A DNA stretch of 38,300 nt, taken from contig QWPW01000029.1 of assembly GCA_003671025.1 (NCBI GenBank), positions 1 through 38,300 of the forward strand, given 5' to 3'. The translations under genes were made by a program, and so were the position numbers. Source of the stretch: Planctomycetota bacterium (GTDB taxonomy: Bacteria > Planctomycetota > Phycisphaerae > Phycisphaerales > SM1A02). The notes under the pieces were generated by a model. It made no database searches and was not told the DNA's origin. It saw only the letters and a list, made by a program, of their open reading frames with translations. Positions within the stretch are counted from its first letter, which is position 1. Every line of letters begins with the position of its first letter. Below are positions 1 through 8,755 of the stretch, piece by piece.

Positions 1-857
1 CCAAACGCCGCGGTGATGAGCAGTCGCCAACGATCGCGATCGCTCACCAAAATCACCGGCACTCGTCCTTGCAATGTGAGCGGCAGACCCGCGCGTGTAA
101 ATCGCTCGCGCCATGCATCGACAAATTGCTGCAGCGCCGCAGCGTCCTGCACCAGCGCGCTGCTGTCGCTCTCGGCCAACACCAAGAGTTCGGTGGTTGT
201 GTGCAGGGTCGCGCTTCCACCCGCACGCGCGAGTAATGCGCGCGCACCTTCGAGATTCTGCGCGTTGGCCGTGGCGCTCTCGTCGAGCGAAAGCGCGTTC
301 CATGCTGCGGCAGGAAACGCCGTCGCTTCGGGATGACGCGCCTTCACTCGGCGTTCCATTTCAGTGCGCTGAAACGCCTCGCGCGCGCCGCGCAGTTCAT
401 CGGCGACAACTTTGAGATGCGCGACTTGCTCCCTGCTCGCGCCCTTTCGGCGCGCCCATTCGACGGCGTTTCGGCCGATGGTCTCCGAGTCAGCCAACGA
501 AAGCACAATCGCGGCCGCATCGCACGCCGCGTCAAGCGGCGCGTTCACGATCGGCGCACTTGTGTTGGGCGCAGTTGTGGGGTCTGCAGTCGCGTCTGAA
601 CCGAGCGCATCGACCAGTTGTTTCAGCAGCGCAAATGCGCTTGCGGGCTTGACTTGCTCCCAGCGGTATGACCCGCACGACCCCTCCAAACCCACCCCGC
701 TCCACGCAGCCACGGTGCAGCGAGCGTCGAGCCCTGTTCTCAACGCGATTGAAAATGGTTGCGCATCGGCGCATTCTCGTCGCTGAATATCCGCTCTTGT
801 CTGCGCATAAAAAGCGAGCATGGCAGAGCAGACGAACGTGAGGACAAGTTGCGGCAT
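1..857 (-). CDS. Exported protein of unknown function (5' part, runs off the window)
   Basis: An uninterrupted minus-strand frame starts at the ATG at 857 and stays open to base 1, so at least 285 residues are present and the C-terminus is missing. The N-terminus (MPQLVLTFVCSAMLAFYAQTRA) looks like a signal peptide, with cleavage near residue 20. A helical, charged, Ala/Glu/Arg-rich middle follows. The last visible part (TELLVLAESDSSALVQDAAA, then VPVILVSDRDRW) resembles the strand-helix-strand pattern seen before the catalytic region of DUF1570-type putative peptidases of planctomycetes, but the catalytic part would lie outside the window. That link is inference. It is transcribed away from clpC, with about 190 bp between the two starts. 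Confidence 0.72.
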   Translation of the reverse strand, partial: MPQLVLTFVCSAMLAFYAQTRADIQRRECADAQPFSIALRTGLDARCTVAAWSGVGLEGSCGSYRWEQVKPASAFALLKQLVDALGSDATADPTTAPNTSAPIVNAPLDAACDAAAIVLSLADSETIGRNAVEWARRKGASREQVAHLKVVADELRGAREAFQRTEMERRVKARHPEATAFPAAAWNALSLDESATANAQNLEGARALLARAGGSATLHTTTELLVLAESDSSALVQDAAALQQFVDAWRERFTRAGLPLTLQGRVPVILVSDRDRWRLLITAAF

Positions 858-901
858 AGAAGAGTTCGAACAATACCTTCGCTTTGTCGTATCTCGAAGG
901 C

Positions 902-958
902 TTGTCCGACCGAAATAGATTGAAGAGGTTGGAACAAGAATTGCCTTTGTCCGACCGA
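902..958. promoter_or_regulatory. Pair of 12-bp direct repeats upstream of clpC
   Basis: TTGTCCGACCGA occurs at 902-913 and again at 947-958, exactly 45 bp apart, in the divergent region between the exported protein (start 857) and clpC (start 1048). A short inverted repeat, CCTTCG at 876-881 and CGAAGG at 895-900, lies just before it. Identical, evenly spaced sites ahead of a heat-shock-type gene suggest an operator. No known CtsR or CIRCE consensus is recognised, so the regulator is unknown. Confidence 0.35.
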
Positions 959-1047
959 GCATCGCCTGAGGTGGCAGTGCTGCGCGCATAGGATGGAACC
1001 AGCGGCCCTCATTTCGACGGCGCTGACCGAACAGGATGGAGCTTCCC

Positions 1048-3633
1048 ATGTTTGAACGACTGACTGATCGAGCCCGCAAAGTCATGGCCCTCGCCAATCA
1101 AGAGGCGCAGAGGCTGAATCACGAATACATCGGCACCGAGCACATCCTGCTTGGACTGGTGAAAGAAGGCTCGGGCGTTGGCGCCAATGTGCTCAAGAAT
1201 CTTGATATCGATCTGCGCAAGGTGCGCCTCGAAGTTGAGAAGTTGGTCAAGAGCGGTCCCGAGATGGTGACCATGGGGAAGCTGCCCCAGACTCCGCGCG
1301 CCAAGAAGGTCATCGAATACGCGATCGAAGAAGCGCGCAATCTCAATCACAACTATGTCGGCACTGAGCATCTCTTGCTTGGTCTTCTGCGTGAGCATGA
1401 CGGCGTTGCCGCGCAAGTGCTGATGAACCTCGGTCTCAAGCTCGAAGAGGTGCGCGAAGAAGTTCTCAATCTTCTCGGCGCGGGCGTGGAAAGCGAAGAA
1501 GCTCCACCGACCAGCGAGCCGCGGGACGAGCCACCGATGGGCGCTCCGCCACAAGGCGGCGACAACGCTGCTCGACGCACCGCGAAAAGCAAGACTCCTG
1601 CGCTCGATAGTTTCGGTCGCGACCTCACCGAACTCGCCAAAGCGGGCGAGCTTGATCCGGTCGTTGGTCGCATGAATGAGATCGAGCGACTCGTGCAAAT
1701 CCTCTGCCGCCGCACGAAAAATAATCCTGTGCTTCTGGGCGAAGCTGGCGTTGGAAAGACCGCGATTGTCGAAGGATTGGCGCAACGCATCATCGATCAA
1801 GAAGTTCCTGACTTGCTGTTCGAGAAGCGACTCGTCGTGCTTGATCTTGCGGCGATGGTCGCGGGCACCAAGTACCGCGGTCAATTCGAAGAGCGCATCA
1901 AGGCCGTGATGAACGAAGTGCGTCGCGCGAAAAACATCATTCTGTTCATTGATGAGTTGCACACGCTCGTGGGCGCTGGAGGAGCAGAAGGCGCCATCGA
2001 TGCGTCCAACGTGCTCAAGCCGGCGTTGGCGCGCGGCGAGATTCAGTGCATCGGCGCGACGACGTTTGATGAGTATCGCAAGTACGTCGAGAAGGACGCG
2101 GCGCTTGATCGACGCTTCCAGTCGATCGCAGTCGAGCCACCCAACGCCGAGCAGACCTTTGAGATTCTCAAAGGCATCCGCCCGAAGTACGAGCAGCATC
2201 ACCGCGTGAAGTTCACCGACGGCGCGTTGCGCGCGGCGATCGAATTCTCCAATCGTTACATCCCTGGTCGTGTGCAACCGGATAAGTCGATCGATGTCAT
2301 CGATGAATCGGGTGCGCGTCTTCGTCTGCGCGGAATGGCCAAACCGCCCAACCTCGCGGAGATCGAAGCGAAGGTCGAGCGCCTCGCGATCGAGAAAGAC
2401 GAAGCGGTCAAGAACGCCGACTACGAGCGCGCCGCGCAAATTCGCGACCAGATGGACAAGCACCGCCGCGAGCGCGAGCGCTTGCAAGTCGAGTGGAAGG
2501 AACGCATCAGCGAGACAGTCGGCACGGTCGACGAAGAGATCATCGCCGAGGTCGTGTCCAAGATGACCGGCGTTCCGCTCACGCGTCTTGAGAAGGCCGA
2601 GAGCGAGCGACTCATGCAACTCGAAGGCGAATTGCATCGCACCGTCGTCAGTCAAGACGACGCGGTCAAGGCCGTCGCGCGCTCGATTCGCAAGGCGCGC
2701 TCTGGTCTCAAAGATCCCAAGCGCCCCATGGGTTCGTTCATCTTTGTCGGTCCTTCGGGCGTTGGAAAGACGCTGTTGGCCAAGGCTCTCGCGGAGTTCA
2801 TGTTCGGCGACGCCGATGCGCTGCTCTATCTCGACATGTCGGAGTACATGGAGAAGCACAACGTCAGCCGTCTCGTCGGCGCGCCTCCGGGATATGTCGG
2901 ATACGAAGAGGGTGGACAACTCACCGAGCGCATTCGTCGCCGCCCATACGCGGTGGTGTTGCTCGACGAAGTTGAGAAGGCGCATCCTGATGTGTTCAAC
3001 ATGCTGTTGCAGATCATGGAAGAAGGCCGCCTCACCGACAGTTTCGGTCGCCACATCGATTTCAAGAATGTCATCTTGATCATGACATCCAACCTCGGCG
3101 CTGATGTGATCAAGGGCGGCGCGAGCTTCGGCTTCGGTAAGCGCGCAGAAGTGCAGGACTACGAGAAGATGCGCAAGTCGCTCATGGGCGAAGTCGAGAA
3201 GTTCTTCCGTCCTGAGTTCATCAATCGTCTCGACGATGTCGTCGTGTTCCGTCCGCTGCTCAAAGATGATCTCACCGTGATCATTGAGTACGAACTCTCG
3301 AAGGTGCGCAAGCGCTTGCAAGAGAAGGGCATGAAGCTTGAGCTCGACACGGCAGCGAAGGACTTCCTCATCGATAAGGGCTACAACCCCGACTTCGGTG
3401 CGCGTCCCCTGCGTCGTGCGCTGGGCAGTTACATCGAAGATCCGTTGGCCGAAAACTTGCTCATGGGCGAGTTCAAGTCTGGCGATGAGATTCGCGTCAC
3501 GCGCGTCGAAGGCCAAGATCACTTGAGCTTCAAGGCCGTGCGTGCTGGCGATGGCGGTGGCGGCGACGAAGGTGGAGGCACGGCCCCCATCGAGCCGACG
3601 CCAACTCCAGCGGCAGGCGCAAACGCGCCGTAA
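1048..3633 (+). CDS. clpC: ATP-dependent Clp protease ATP-binding subunit ClpC
   Basis: Class I AAA+ unfoldase that feeds proteins to ClpP; 861 residues, normal for the family. Two N-terminal Clp repeats occupy residues 1-145, each with the GTEH(I/L)LLGL motif. Glu31 and Glu107 correspond to the phospho-arginine-binding glutamates of Bacillus ClpC. The first ATPase domain has Walker A GEAGVGKT near residue 231. A UVR-type coiled middle domain ([17 protein letters not shown]) lies near 455. The second ATPase domain has Walker A GPSGVGKT near 568. An FGFG loop near 697 is the likely ClpP contact. The C-terminal tail is Gly/Pro/Ala-rich. The ATG at 1048 is preferred over the in-frame ATG at 1036 because GGAG (1038-1041) sits 6 bases before it and the protein then starts MFER as in homologues. 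clpP is not in the window. The gene is followed by its own terminator. Confidence 0.97.
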   Translation: MFERLTDRARKVMALANQEAQRLNHEYIGTEHILLGLVKEGSGVGANVLKNLDIDLRKVRLEVEKLVKSGPEMVTMGKLPQTPRAKKVIEYAIEEARNLNHNYVGTEHLLLGLLREHDGVAAQVLMNLGLKLEEVREEVLNLLGAGVESEEAPPTSEPRDEPPMGAPPQGGDNAARRTAKSKTPALDSFGRDLTELAKAGELDPVVGRMNEIERLVQILCRRTKNNPVLLGEAGVGKTAIVEGLAQRIIDQEVPDLLFEKRLVVLDLAAMVAGTKYRGQFEERIKAVMNEVRRAKNIILFIDELHTLVGAGGAEGAIDASNVLKPALARGEIQCIGATTFDEYRKYVEKDAALDRRFQSIAVEPPNAEQTFEILKGIRPKYEQHHRVKFTDGALRAAIEFSNRYIPGRVQPDKSIDVIDESGARLRLRGMAKPPNLAEIEAKVERLAIEKDEAVKNADYERAAQIRDQMDKHRRERERLQVEWKERISETVGTVDEEIIAEVVSKMTGVPLTRLEKAESERLMQLEGELHRTVVSQDDAVKAVARSIRKARSGLKDPKRPMGSFIFVGPSGVGKTLLAKALAEFMFGDADALLYLDMSEYMEKHNVSRLVGAPPGYVGYEEGGQLTERIRRRPYAVVLLDEVEKAHPDVFNMLLQIMEEGRLTDSFGRHIDFKNVILIMTSNLGADVIKGGASFGFGKRAEVQDYEKMRKSLMGEVEKFFRPEFINRLDDVVVFRPLLKDDLTVIIEYELSKVRKRLQEKGMKLELDTAAKDFLIDKGYNPDFGARPLRRALGSYIEDPLAENLLMGEFKSGDEIRVTRVEGQDHLSFKAVRAGDGGGGDEGGGTAPIEPTPTPAAGANAP

Positions 3634-3695
3634 CTGCGGCGTGGCGCGCATGTTGGCGCCGAGCGTTCGACAACTCAAGCATCCGCAACAATGTT

Positions 3696-3734
3696 CGACG
3701 GGCACCTCTCTCTTGAGGTGCCCGTCGCTTTTTT
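3696..3734 (+). terminator. Rho-independent terminator of clpC
   Basis: A perfect 13-bp stem (3696-3708 with 3715-3727), a 6-base loop, then C and six T (3729-3734). It lies 62 bases after the clpC stop. No other gene intervenes, so clpC is probably monocistronic. Confidence 0.95.
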
Positions 3735-3983
3735 GACGCAGTGCGAAGTCAGGTGCGTGGAGGTTTCACAAAACGAAGCCAGATTGGATGACGAATGCGC
3801 CGCATTCTTTTGCAATGGCTTCGACGTGCTCAGACCCTATAATCATGCGGTTTTGCGCATTAAATGCCGATTTTTGCGATCGTTTCGCCAAGCATGCCCA
3901 TGCGATGTTTCGAGAAATTGGCTATTCCGTTTGCCTTCGCTCGTTTACGTCGCAGAATGGAAATGACATTCTTCGGAGCTCAG

Positions 3984-4068
3984 GCTTCGCACGAAAGCGT
4001 CAAAGAGCGGAACCGCCGGGAAGCGGAACCACTCTAAAGAGGGTCGCACGCGAGTGATCGCAAGCGAC
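3984..4068 (+). ncRNA. Candidate structured RNA or leader element
   Basis: Three hairpins follow each other. The first is GCTT (3984-3987) with AAGC (3995-3998). The second is AGAG (4004-4007) with CTCT (4032-4035), then a 5x5 internal loop, then CCGC (4013-4016) with GCGG (4023-4026). The third is GTCGC (4043-4047) with GCGAC (4064-4068), an AC/AA internal loop, then GCGA (4050-4053) with TCGC (4058-4061) closed by GTGA, a GNRA-type tetraloop. The nested stems read better as RNA on the plus strand, and a TATAAT lies 140 bp upstream. No known riboswitch or RNA class is recognised; it may be chance folding in GC-rich DNA. Confidence 0.25.
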
Positions 4069-4217
4069 GGAATAGGGAATGCACAACACGATTGGCTTCA
4101 ACGAGCCTTCAGCTGAGTGTTCAGTTGATTGTTCAGTTGTTGTTCTCGTCATCGATCAACTCACGAACCCGCATGCGAGTTCTGGTGAGTGCGGGCGCAG
4201 TCCCGTATTCGACGAGT

Positions 4218-4262
4218 AGTTGATGCGAAGTTGATGCGACGTTGATGCGAAGTTGAATGCGA
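4218..4262. repeat. Fourfold 11-bp tandem repeat
   Basis: AGTTGATGCGA is repeated head to tail at 4218-4228, 4229-4239, 4240-4250 (first base C) and 4251-4262 (one extra A). The spacing is close to one helical turn, so the units face the same side of the DNA. The array ends about 100 bp before the PEP-CTERM-type gene and could be a regulator binding array or simple slippage. Confidence 0.7.
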
Positions 4263-4363
4263 CGGCGATGTCAACAAGGAGTTGCGTCGCGAGTCAAAGG
4301 GGGCATCGGTGCCGTGGTGGCGCGGATGCGAGGAACGGGAAACTCGTGTGGGGATCATCAAAG

Positions 4364-5050
4364 ATGCGTATCAATCAAGCAAGCACTGCAGCGGCAGTCG
4401 CAGCCATCGTTCTTTCCGTGGGTAGCAACGCACACGCCGCGTTCGTGGCAAGCAACGCCGTCGTTTCGCCTGACGGGTCGTACTCCGACGCGTACTCGAG
4501 CAACGGCAGTTACACCTACGCGTCCACTGGCGCGCAGGGGTTCAGCCTCGAAGAAAGCGTCACAATTTCATCACTGCGTTTCTGGGGCTCGAGCAACCAA
4601 TTCAATGGACTCGGCCTGGGGAACATCGCCGGGTTTGAAATCGTGATTTGGAACGCCGACTTCACGGCCGCGATTTCAACAACGTTGATTCCAACCGCAG
4701 CGATCACTTCGAGCGCAACGGGAAGCATGAATCGCTTCGGTGGCGCGGAGTTCCTCTTCGAACTCGCGATCGGCGGAATTCTGGGTGCCGGCAATTACAA
4801 CATCAACATCGGCGCGCAACTCATCGATAGTGAAGGCGATCAATTCGTCTGGTCGCAAGGCGCAGACACCGCGACTTACTTCATCGCTGATGGAACGCCC
4901 TTCGGAGCATGGCGCCCTTTCCCTAACGGAATCGAGGAATCGCCAGGTGGAGCGTTCGAGTTGCAAGGTGGAGCAATTCCAGGTCCAGGCGCAACGGTGC
5001 TGCTGGCGCTTGCGTCGCTCATGGGCATCACCAGTCGTCGACGGCGCTAA
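4364..5050 (+). CDS. Exported protein with PEP-CTERM-like sorting tail
   Basis: The 228-residue protein begins with a signal peptide (MRINQASTAAAVAAIVLSVG, cleavage probably after AHA near residue 25). A Ser/Thr/Gly/Asn-rich beta-type domain follows. The C-terminal tail is IPGPG, a hydrophobic stretch (ATVLLALASLMGI) and basic TSRRRR, the three-part layout of PEP-CTERM signals recognised by exosortases in planctomycetes. It is expected to be exported, cut near the tail and kept at or released from the cell surface. The ATG at 4364 is chosen because it opens the signal peptide; a GGGGA lies about 10 bases upstream. No exosortase gene is in the window. Ligand and role are not evident. Confidence 0.85.
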   Translation: MRINQASTAAAVAAIVLSVGSNAHAAFVASNAVVSPDGSYSDAYSSNGSYTYASTGAQGFSLEESVTISSLRFWGSSNQFNGLGLGNIAGFEIVIWNADFTAAISTTLIPTAAITSSATGSMNRFGGAEFLFELAIGGILGAGNYNINIGAQLIDSEGDQFVWSQGADTATYFIADGTPFGAWRPFPNGIEESPGGAFELQGGAIPGPGATVLLALASLMGITSRRRR

Positions 5051-5086
5051 ACATCAGTGAAGCGCGCGCGGCGTAAACTCGTCGCA

Positions 5087-5779
5087 CTAGCGAATTCCCG
5101 CGAGCAACACGCGATCGCCTTCGTATTCAATCTCGACGACACGAAAGTGAAACTCCCCCGCCACTTGTGGCGCGAGGCGAAGCTGCAGCAACGTCGGTCC
5201 AACTTTGGTCATGATCACCGCGTTGGTGCTGAAACCAAACGACATGCGATTGAGTAGCGTCATCACATTGGTGCGGCTCTCGACACACCACTCGATGAAC
5301 TTCGCGCGCGCAGCTTCGTTTCCGTCGGCAGCCTCGGCGCGACGGCGTACGCCCGTGGCCACACTCTGATCCCACAACGCGCCGAACTGTTCTTCGCGAA
5401 ACGCGCGCATCGTGTTGGCGATGACGTGCTCAGGCATGAGCGCGTCCATCTTGACGCTGCCATCACTGAACTCTTCCCACGGCACAAACGCAGGACCGCG
5501 CTTGGCATCGTCTTCGAGGCTCGGCGGCTCATAGTCTTGACCCGCGCGACGAGCTTCTTGGCGCGCGATGTATTCGGTGCGTGAGATGTAATGGATCACC
5601 GTGCCGTCATCGAGCACGACTTCATCGGGAAGATCTGCAGCGGTGGCGAATCCAGGACGCGGGCGATAGATGACATTCGAATCGCACCCGCCGCACAGTG
5701 TGCACGCGAGTGTTCCCGCCGCGATGAGCAGAGTGGCGCGCAACGCGTGCATGCGGCGACACCATCGTGGCCGCAACAT
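5087..5779 (-). CDS. Lipoprotein of unknown function
   Basis: About 230 residues. The basic N-terminus (MLRPRWCRRMHALRATLL) and hydrophobic stretch end in CTLCGGC, a lipobox, so the mature protein should be lipid-anchored at Cys32. The mature part has DEVVLDDGTVIHY, an Arg/Glu-rich central stretch and a C-terminal beta region (GEFHFRVVEIEYEGDRVLLA). No family is recognised. It is the last gene of a minus-strand operon: the chosen ATG lies 5 bases after the nadB stop. A start at the ATG at 5752 (MHALRATLL) is an equally good signal peptide, and a GTG at 5794 would overlap nadB. No clear ribosome binding site separates these options. Confidence 0.8.
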   Translation of the reverse strand: MLRPRWCRRMHALRATLLIAAGTLACTLCGGCDSNVIYRPRPGFATAADLPDEVVLDDGTVIHYISRTEYIARQEARRAGQDYEPPSLEDDAKRGPAFVPWEEFSDGSVKMDALMPEHVIANTMRAFREEQFGALWDQSVATGVRRRAEAADGNEAARAKFIEWCVESRTNVMTLLNRMSFGFSTNAVIMTKVGPTLLQLRLAPQVAGEFHFRVVEIEYEGDRVLLAGIR

Positions 5780-5784
5780 GGGAT

Positions 5785-7470
5785 TCACGCACACACCACT
5801 TTCGCGCCAGGGAGCACCGCGCGCAACTGCGGCGTTTCTGCGGTGATGCGATAAAGACGACGCACGGACTCGGTTGGACGCGGGTTGGGGAAATCACTGC
5901 GCGTGTGTGTGCCGCGCGATTCTTCGCGTGCATGGGCCGCCTGCGCGACCACCACCGCACACGACAACATGTTTTGGATTTCCCAACCGGCGAGATCGTC
6001 GAAGATTTTGTCGAGCGAGTAGCGACACCAGAAGTCGATCATGTCGTGCGCATCCGCGAGGCGATTACCCGCGCGCACGATTCCCACATTGCGCCACATG
6101 GCGCTGCGCAAACTCGAACGCACATCGATCAAATCGAGTTCGCCTTTATCGCTGGGACGAATATCACTGATGATGCGGACATTGCTTCGCGGAGAGAAAT
6201 CGCTGCGTGCCGCGGCGTTTCCTGCACGACGACCAAACACAAGTCCTTCGAGTAGCGAGTTGGACGCGAGTCGATTGGCGCCATGCAAACCGTTGCACGC
6301 GCACTCGCCGCACGCGTAGAGGCCAGGCACGCCGGTGAAGCCATCGAGATCGGTCCACACGCCACCGATGGTGTAGTGCGCTGCGGGCATCACGGGAATC
6401 GGCGTTGTTCCAGGATCGATGCTGTACGAACTCAACAGCGCATGAAGGCCTGGAAATCGCTTGCGAAAGCCTGCGCTGCCCAGCGCGCGCGCGTCGAGAA
6501 ACACGTTGGGATCTTGCGTGGCTGCGAGATGCTCCACGATGGAGCGACTCACGATGTCGCGCGGGGCCAACTCACACAGCGGATGACGCGACTCCATAAA
6601 GCGACGACCCGCGCGATCAATGAGCAGCGCGCCTTCGCCGCGCACTGCTTCGGAAATCAACGATCTCGCGGCGCCCGCGACATAGAGCGCGGTGGGATGA
6701 AACTGCACGAACTCCAAGTCGGCAATCGCCGCGCCCGCTCGCCATGCCATCGCGACACCGTCGCCAGTGGCAATGCGCGTGTTGGTCGTCTCACGCCACA
6801 ACTGACCCATGCCGCCGGACGCGAGAATCACCGCGCGCGCCCACACGATCTGCAGTCCGTACTTGGGATGATGGGTGATCGCGCCGAGGACTCGATCTTC
6901 GCCGAGCGCGCCGCCGCCACTGGTGAGCAAGTCGAGGCCGAAACATTTTTCGAAGATGCGAATGCGCGGATGCGCCTTGCACGCGGCGGTCAGCGCGCGC
7001 GAGAGTTCGTGCCCCGTCGCGTCACCATCGGTATGCACGATGCGTCGACGACCATGACCGCCTTCGCGCGCAAGTGCCAACGCGCCGTGTTCATCGCGAT
7101 CGAAACGCATTCCCAATTCGATCAAGTGCGCGATTTCGCCGGGGCCTTCTTCGACGAGCGTGCGCACCGAGTCAACGTCGCACAGCCCGGCGCCGGCAGT
7201 CAGTGTGTCGTTGATGTGTTCGCTCGAGCTGTCATCTTCGGCGAGTACCGCCGCAATTCCACCTTGCGCCCATTCGGTGTTCGATCGCGACAATTCATCC
7301 TTCGCAAGAAGGATGACCTCGCCATGCTCGGCCGCCGCGAGTGCCGCGCGCAATCCGGCGACTCCGCAACCGATGACCAAGGTCTCGCTGAAGATCGCGG
7401 GCAACAGCTGCGAACGAAACGGAATCAAGTAACGCCGCTGTGAGATTGCCGCGAGTTTGGCCGCACTCAT
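5785..7470 (-). CDS. nadB: L-aspartate oxidase
   Basis: FAD-dependent oxidation of L-aspartate to iminoaspartate, the first step of de novo NAD synthesis; 561 residues in the cytoplasm. The dinucleotide-binding motif VIGCGVAGLRAAL lies near residue 32. Family signatures follow: SRSNTEWAQGGIAAVL, TDGDATGHEL, FVQFHPTAL, RGEGALLID, and CNGLHGANRLASNSLLEGLVFG with the conserved Arg and Ser of the flavin site. The C-terminal helical domain is complete. The ATG at 7470 overlaps the stop of the upstream propeller gene as ATGA, which supports this start and translational coupling. nadA and nadC are not in the window. Succinate dehydrogenase flavoprotein is the main look-alike, but the overall sequence fits NadB better. 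Confidence 0.95.
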   Translation of the reverse strand: MSAAKLAAISQRRYLIPFRSQLLPAIFSETLVIGCGVAGLRAALAAAEHGEVILLAKDELSRSNTEWAQGGIAAVLAEDDSSSEHINDTLTAGAGLCDVDSVRTLVEEGPGEIAHLIELGMRFDRDEHGALALAREGGHGRRRIVHTDGDATGHELSRALTAACKAHPRIRIFEKCFGLDLLTSGGGALGEDRVLGAITHHPKYGLQIVWARAVILASGGMGQLWRETTNTRIATGDGVAMAWRAGAAIADLEFVQFHPTALYVAGAARSLISEAVRGEGALLIDRAGRRFMESRHPLCELAPRDIVSRSIVEHLAATQDPNVFLDARALGSAGFRKRFPGLHALLSSYSIDPGTTPIPVMPAAHYTIGGVWTDLDGFTGVPGLYACGECACNGLHGANRLASNSLLEGLVFGRRAGNAAARSDFSPRSNVRIISDIRPSDKGELDLIDVRSSLRSAMWRNVGIVRAGNRLADAHDMIDFWCRYSLDKIFDDLAGWEIQNMLSCAVVVAQAAHAREESRGTHTRSDFPNPRPTESVRRLYRITAETPQLRAVLPGAKVVCA

Positions 7471-8729
7471 CGCGCGGCGCCGCTCGCAGCGCCGGGCGTT
7501 GCTGCTGGAGGAACAGTCGTTGGACTCGTCGTCGTCGCTGCGGGAGGTACATATCGTCCGATGTAGAGTTGGCTCGATTTCCCTTCGTGCCGTTGTCCCG
7601 TCCACAACATCCATTTGCCATCGGGGGAAAACACGGGGAGCACATCCGCGCCGTCGGACTCAGTCACGCGACGACGAATCGGCTCTTGTGATCCATCGGT
7701 TGGAAGCACGATCTCAAACACTTCGTAATTGCGATGGCCCACTTCACTCGAGGCATACAACAGCGTCTTGCCATCGGGCCGAAAGAACGGACACCAGTTC
7801 ACATGCTCGTTCGATGTGAGCTGCCGCTCATTGGTGACTCCAGTGATTCCGCCGTCAGGGCCAAACACAAGATCCGCGGTGAACACTTGCAAGAGATTGT
7901 CTTGCTTGCGATCGGAGCGATAGCAAATGCGCTTGCCTTCGGGCGAGAAGAACGGACCGCCGTCGTAACCCGCGGCTTTCACCAGCGCGGTGCGCACGCC
8001 AGTTTTTGCGTCGCGCACATAGAGATCACCGTCGCCCGTCTCAAGCGAAGTGAAGAGCAAGAATCGTCCATCAGGCGAAACGCTACCTTCGGCGACATAC
8101 GCGGTGCCGTCGCCTTCGAGTGTGGAGAGACTTTCGGGTGAACGATCTGCTTTGCCCGAATCGGCGCTGAGGTCGACTTCAACAATGCGCGTTTCCGGCG
8201 GAAAGCTCCACTTATAGCGACTGGTGCCGCGTTGGAAACCAGGCGCGTTGGGCGCAGTCGGTGCGCCAATCGTCGAACCGAAGAGCAACGTCGATGGCTT
8301 CGTCGGATGAAACCATCCGCAAGTATTCGCGCTGCCCACAGGACTCACGCAACGAATGTTGTCGAGTGCAACGATGTCATCGTTGCCATCACGCACCAGA
8401 TCGGCCACGAACATCGCATAAAAATCTGCGGGCTCGCCGCCATCGGTGGGAACTTCGATCGCTTGAAACACGATGCGCTTGGCATCGGGCGAGAAGTAAC
8501 TTTCTCCTGCTTTGATGAATCGTGTGGGGAAGGTGAGTTGGCGCGCATCGCGTACGCCCGGCTCAGACTTCGCGAGTGCATTCGCGGGCGCAGTGGTGGT
8601 CGTCGAAGTTGGCGCCGTCGTTGGCGGGGCACTCGTGAGTCGAGGCGCGTGTGGCGCGTGACTCGGTGTCGAATGGGCGAGAACAATCGGGGCGAAAAGA
8701 CTCACGACGGACAGCGCAAGAGTGACCAT
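7467..8729 (-). CDS. Exported TolB-like beta-propeller protein
   Basis: About 420 residues. A hydrophobic signal sequence (MVTLALSVVSLFAPIVLA) and a Pro/Thr/Ser linker precede repeated PD40/WD40-like blades, visible as SYFSPDAKRIVF, GSVSPDGRFLLF, PFFSPEGKRICY, PFFRPDGKTLLY and PVFSPDGKWMLW. Spacing suggests six or seven blades. The C-terminus is again Pro/Thr/Ala-rich. It probably sits in the periplasm or on the surface; the partner is unknown, and no tol-pal genes are nearby. It is the first gene of the operon with nadB. An ATG at 8756 would add nine residues (MGCDYTNRL) but would overlap the divergent gene's TTG codon; a TACACT box at 8744-8739 fits the shorter start. Confidence 0.88.
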   Translation of the reverse strand: MVTLALSVVSLFAPIVLAHSTPSHAPHAPRLTSAPPTTAPTSTTTTAPANALAKSEPGVRDARQLTFPTRFIKAGESYFSPDAKRIVFQAIEVPTDGGEPADFYAMFVADLVRDGNDDIVALDNIRCVSPVGSANTCGWFHPTKPSTLLFGSTIGAPTAPNAPGFQRGTSRYKWSFPPETRIVEVDLSADSGKADRSPESLSTLEGDGTAYVAEGSVSPDGRFLLFTSLETGDGDLYVRDAKTGVRTALVKAAGYDGGPFFSPEGKRICYRSDRKQDNLLQVFTADLVFGPDGGITGVTNERQLTSNEHVNWCPFFRPDGKTLLYASSEVGHRNYEVFEIVLPTDGSQEPIRRRVTESDGADVLPVFSPDGKWMLWTGQRHEGKSSQLYIGRYVPPAATTTSPTTVPPAATPGAASGAAR

Positions 8730-8737
8730 AAGGCGGT

Positions 8738-8746
8738 TAGTGTAGT
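8738..8746. promoter_or_regulatory. Candidate bidirectional -10 region
   Basis: Between the divergent starts at 8729 (minus) and 8756 (plus) lies TAGTGTAGT. Read on the minus strand it gives TACACT (8744-8739), and on the plus strand TAGTGT (8738-8743) or TGTAGT (8741-8746); all fit TAnnnT or close variants. Each would start transcription only a few bases before its gene, giving nearly leaderless mRNAs. The -35 regions are poor, so this is tentative. Confidence 0.3.
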
Positions 8747-8755
8747 CGCAGCCCA

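Larger units (their letters stand above)
3735..4363. other. 629-bp non-coding region before the PEP-CTERM-type gene
   Basis: No convincing coding frame is present on either strand: candidate frames are rich in Arg/Ser and lack initiation signals. It holds a perfect TATAAT at 3838-3843 without a good -35 at normal spacing, a group of hairpins at 3984-4068, a repeated TGTTCAGTTG (4118-4127 and 4130-4139), and a fourfold 11-bp tandem repeat (4218-4262). It may be a long leader or promoter region for the gene at 4364, or hold a small RNA gene. Confidence 0.6.

Noticed and set aside
1009-3705. 898-codon open frame antisense to clpC
   Set aside because: The sequence is Arg/His/Ala/Leu-rich, has no family motifs, and mirrors the third-position GC bias of clpC, which is fully supported on the other strand.
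3920-3934. Possible sigma-54 promoter (GG and GC elements) upstream of the PEP-CTERM-type gene
   Set aside because: The spacing between GG and GC is 11 bases, one more than sigma-54 promoters allow, and the flanking consensus is poor.
6283-7443. Long plus-strand frame antisense to nadB
   Set aside because: Shadow of nadB; no ribosome site, no recognisable domain.
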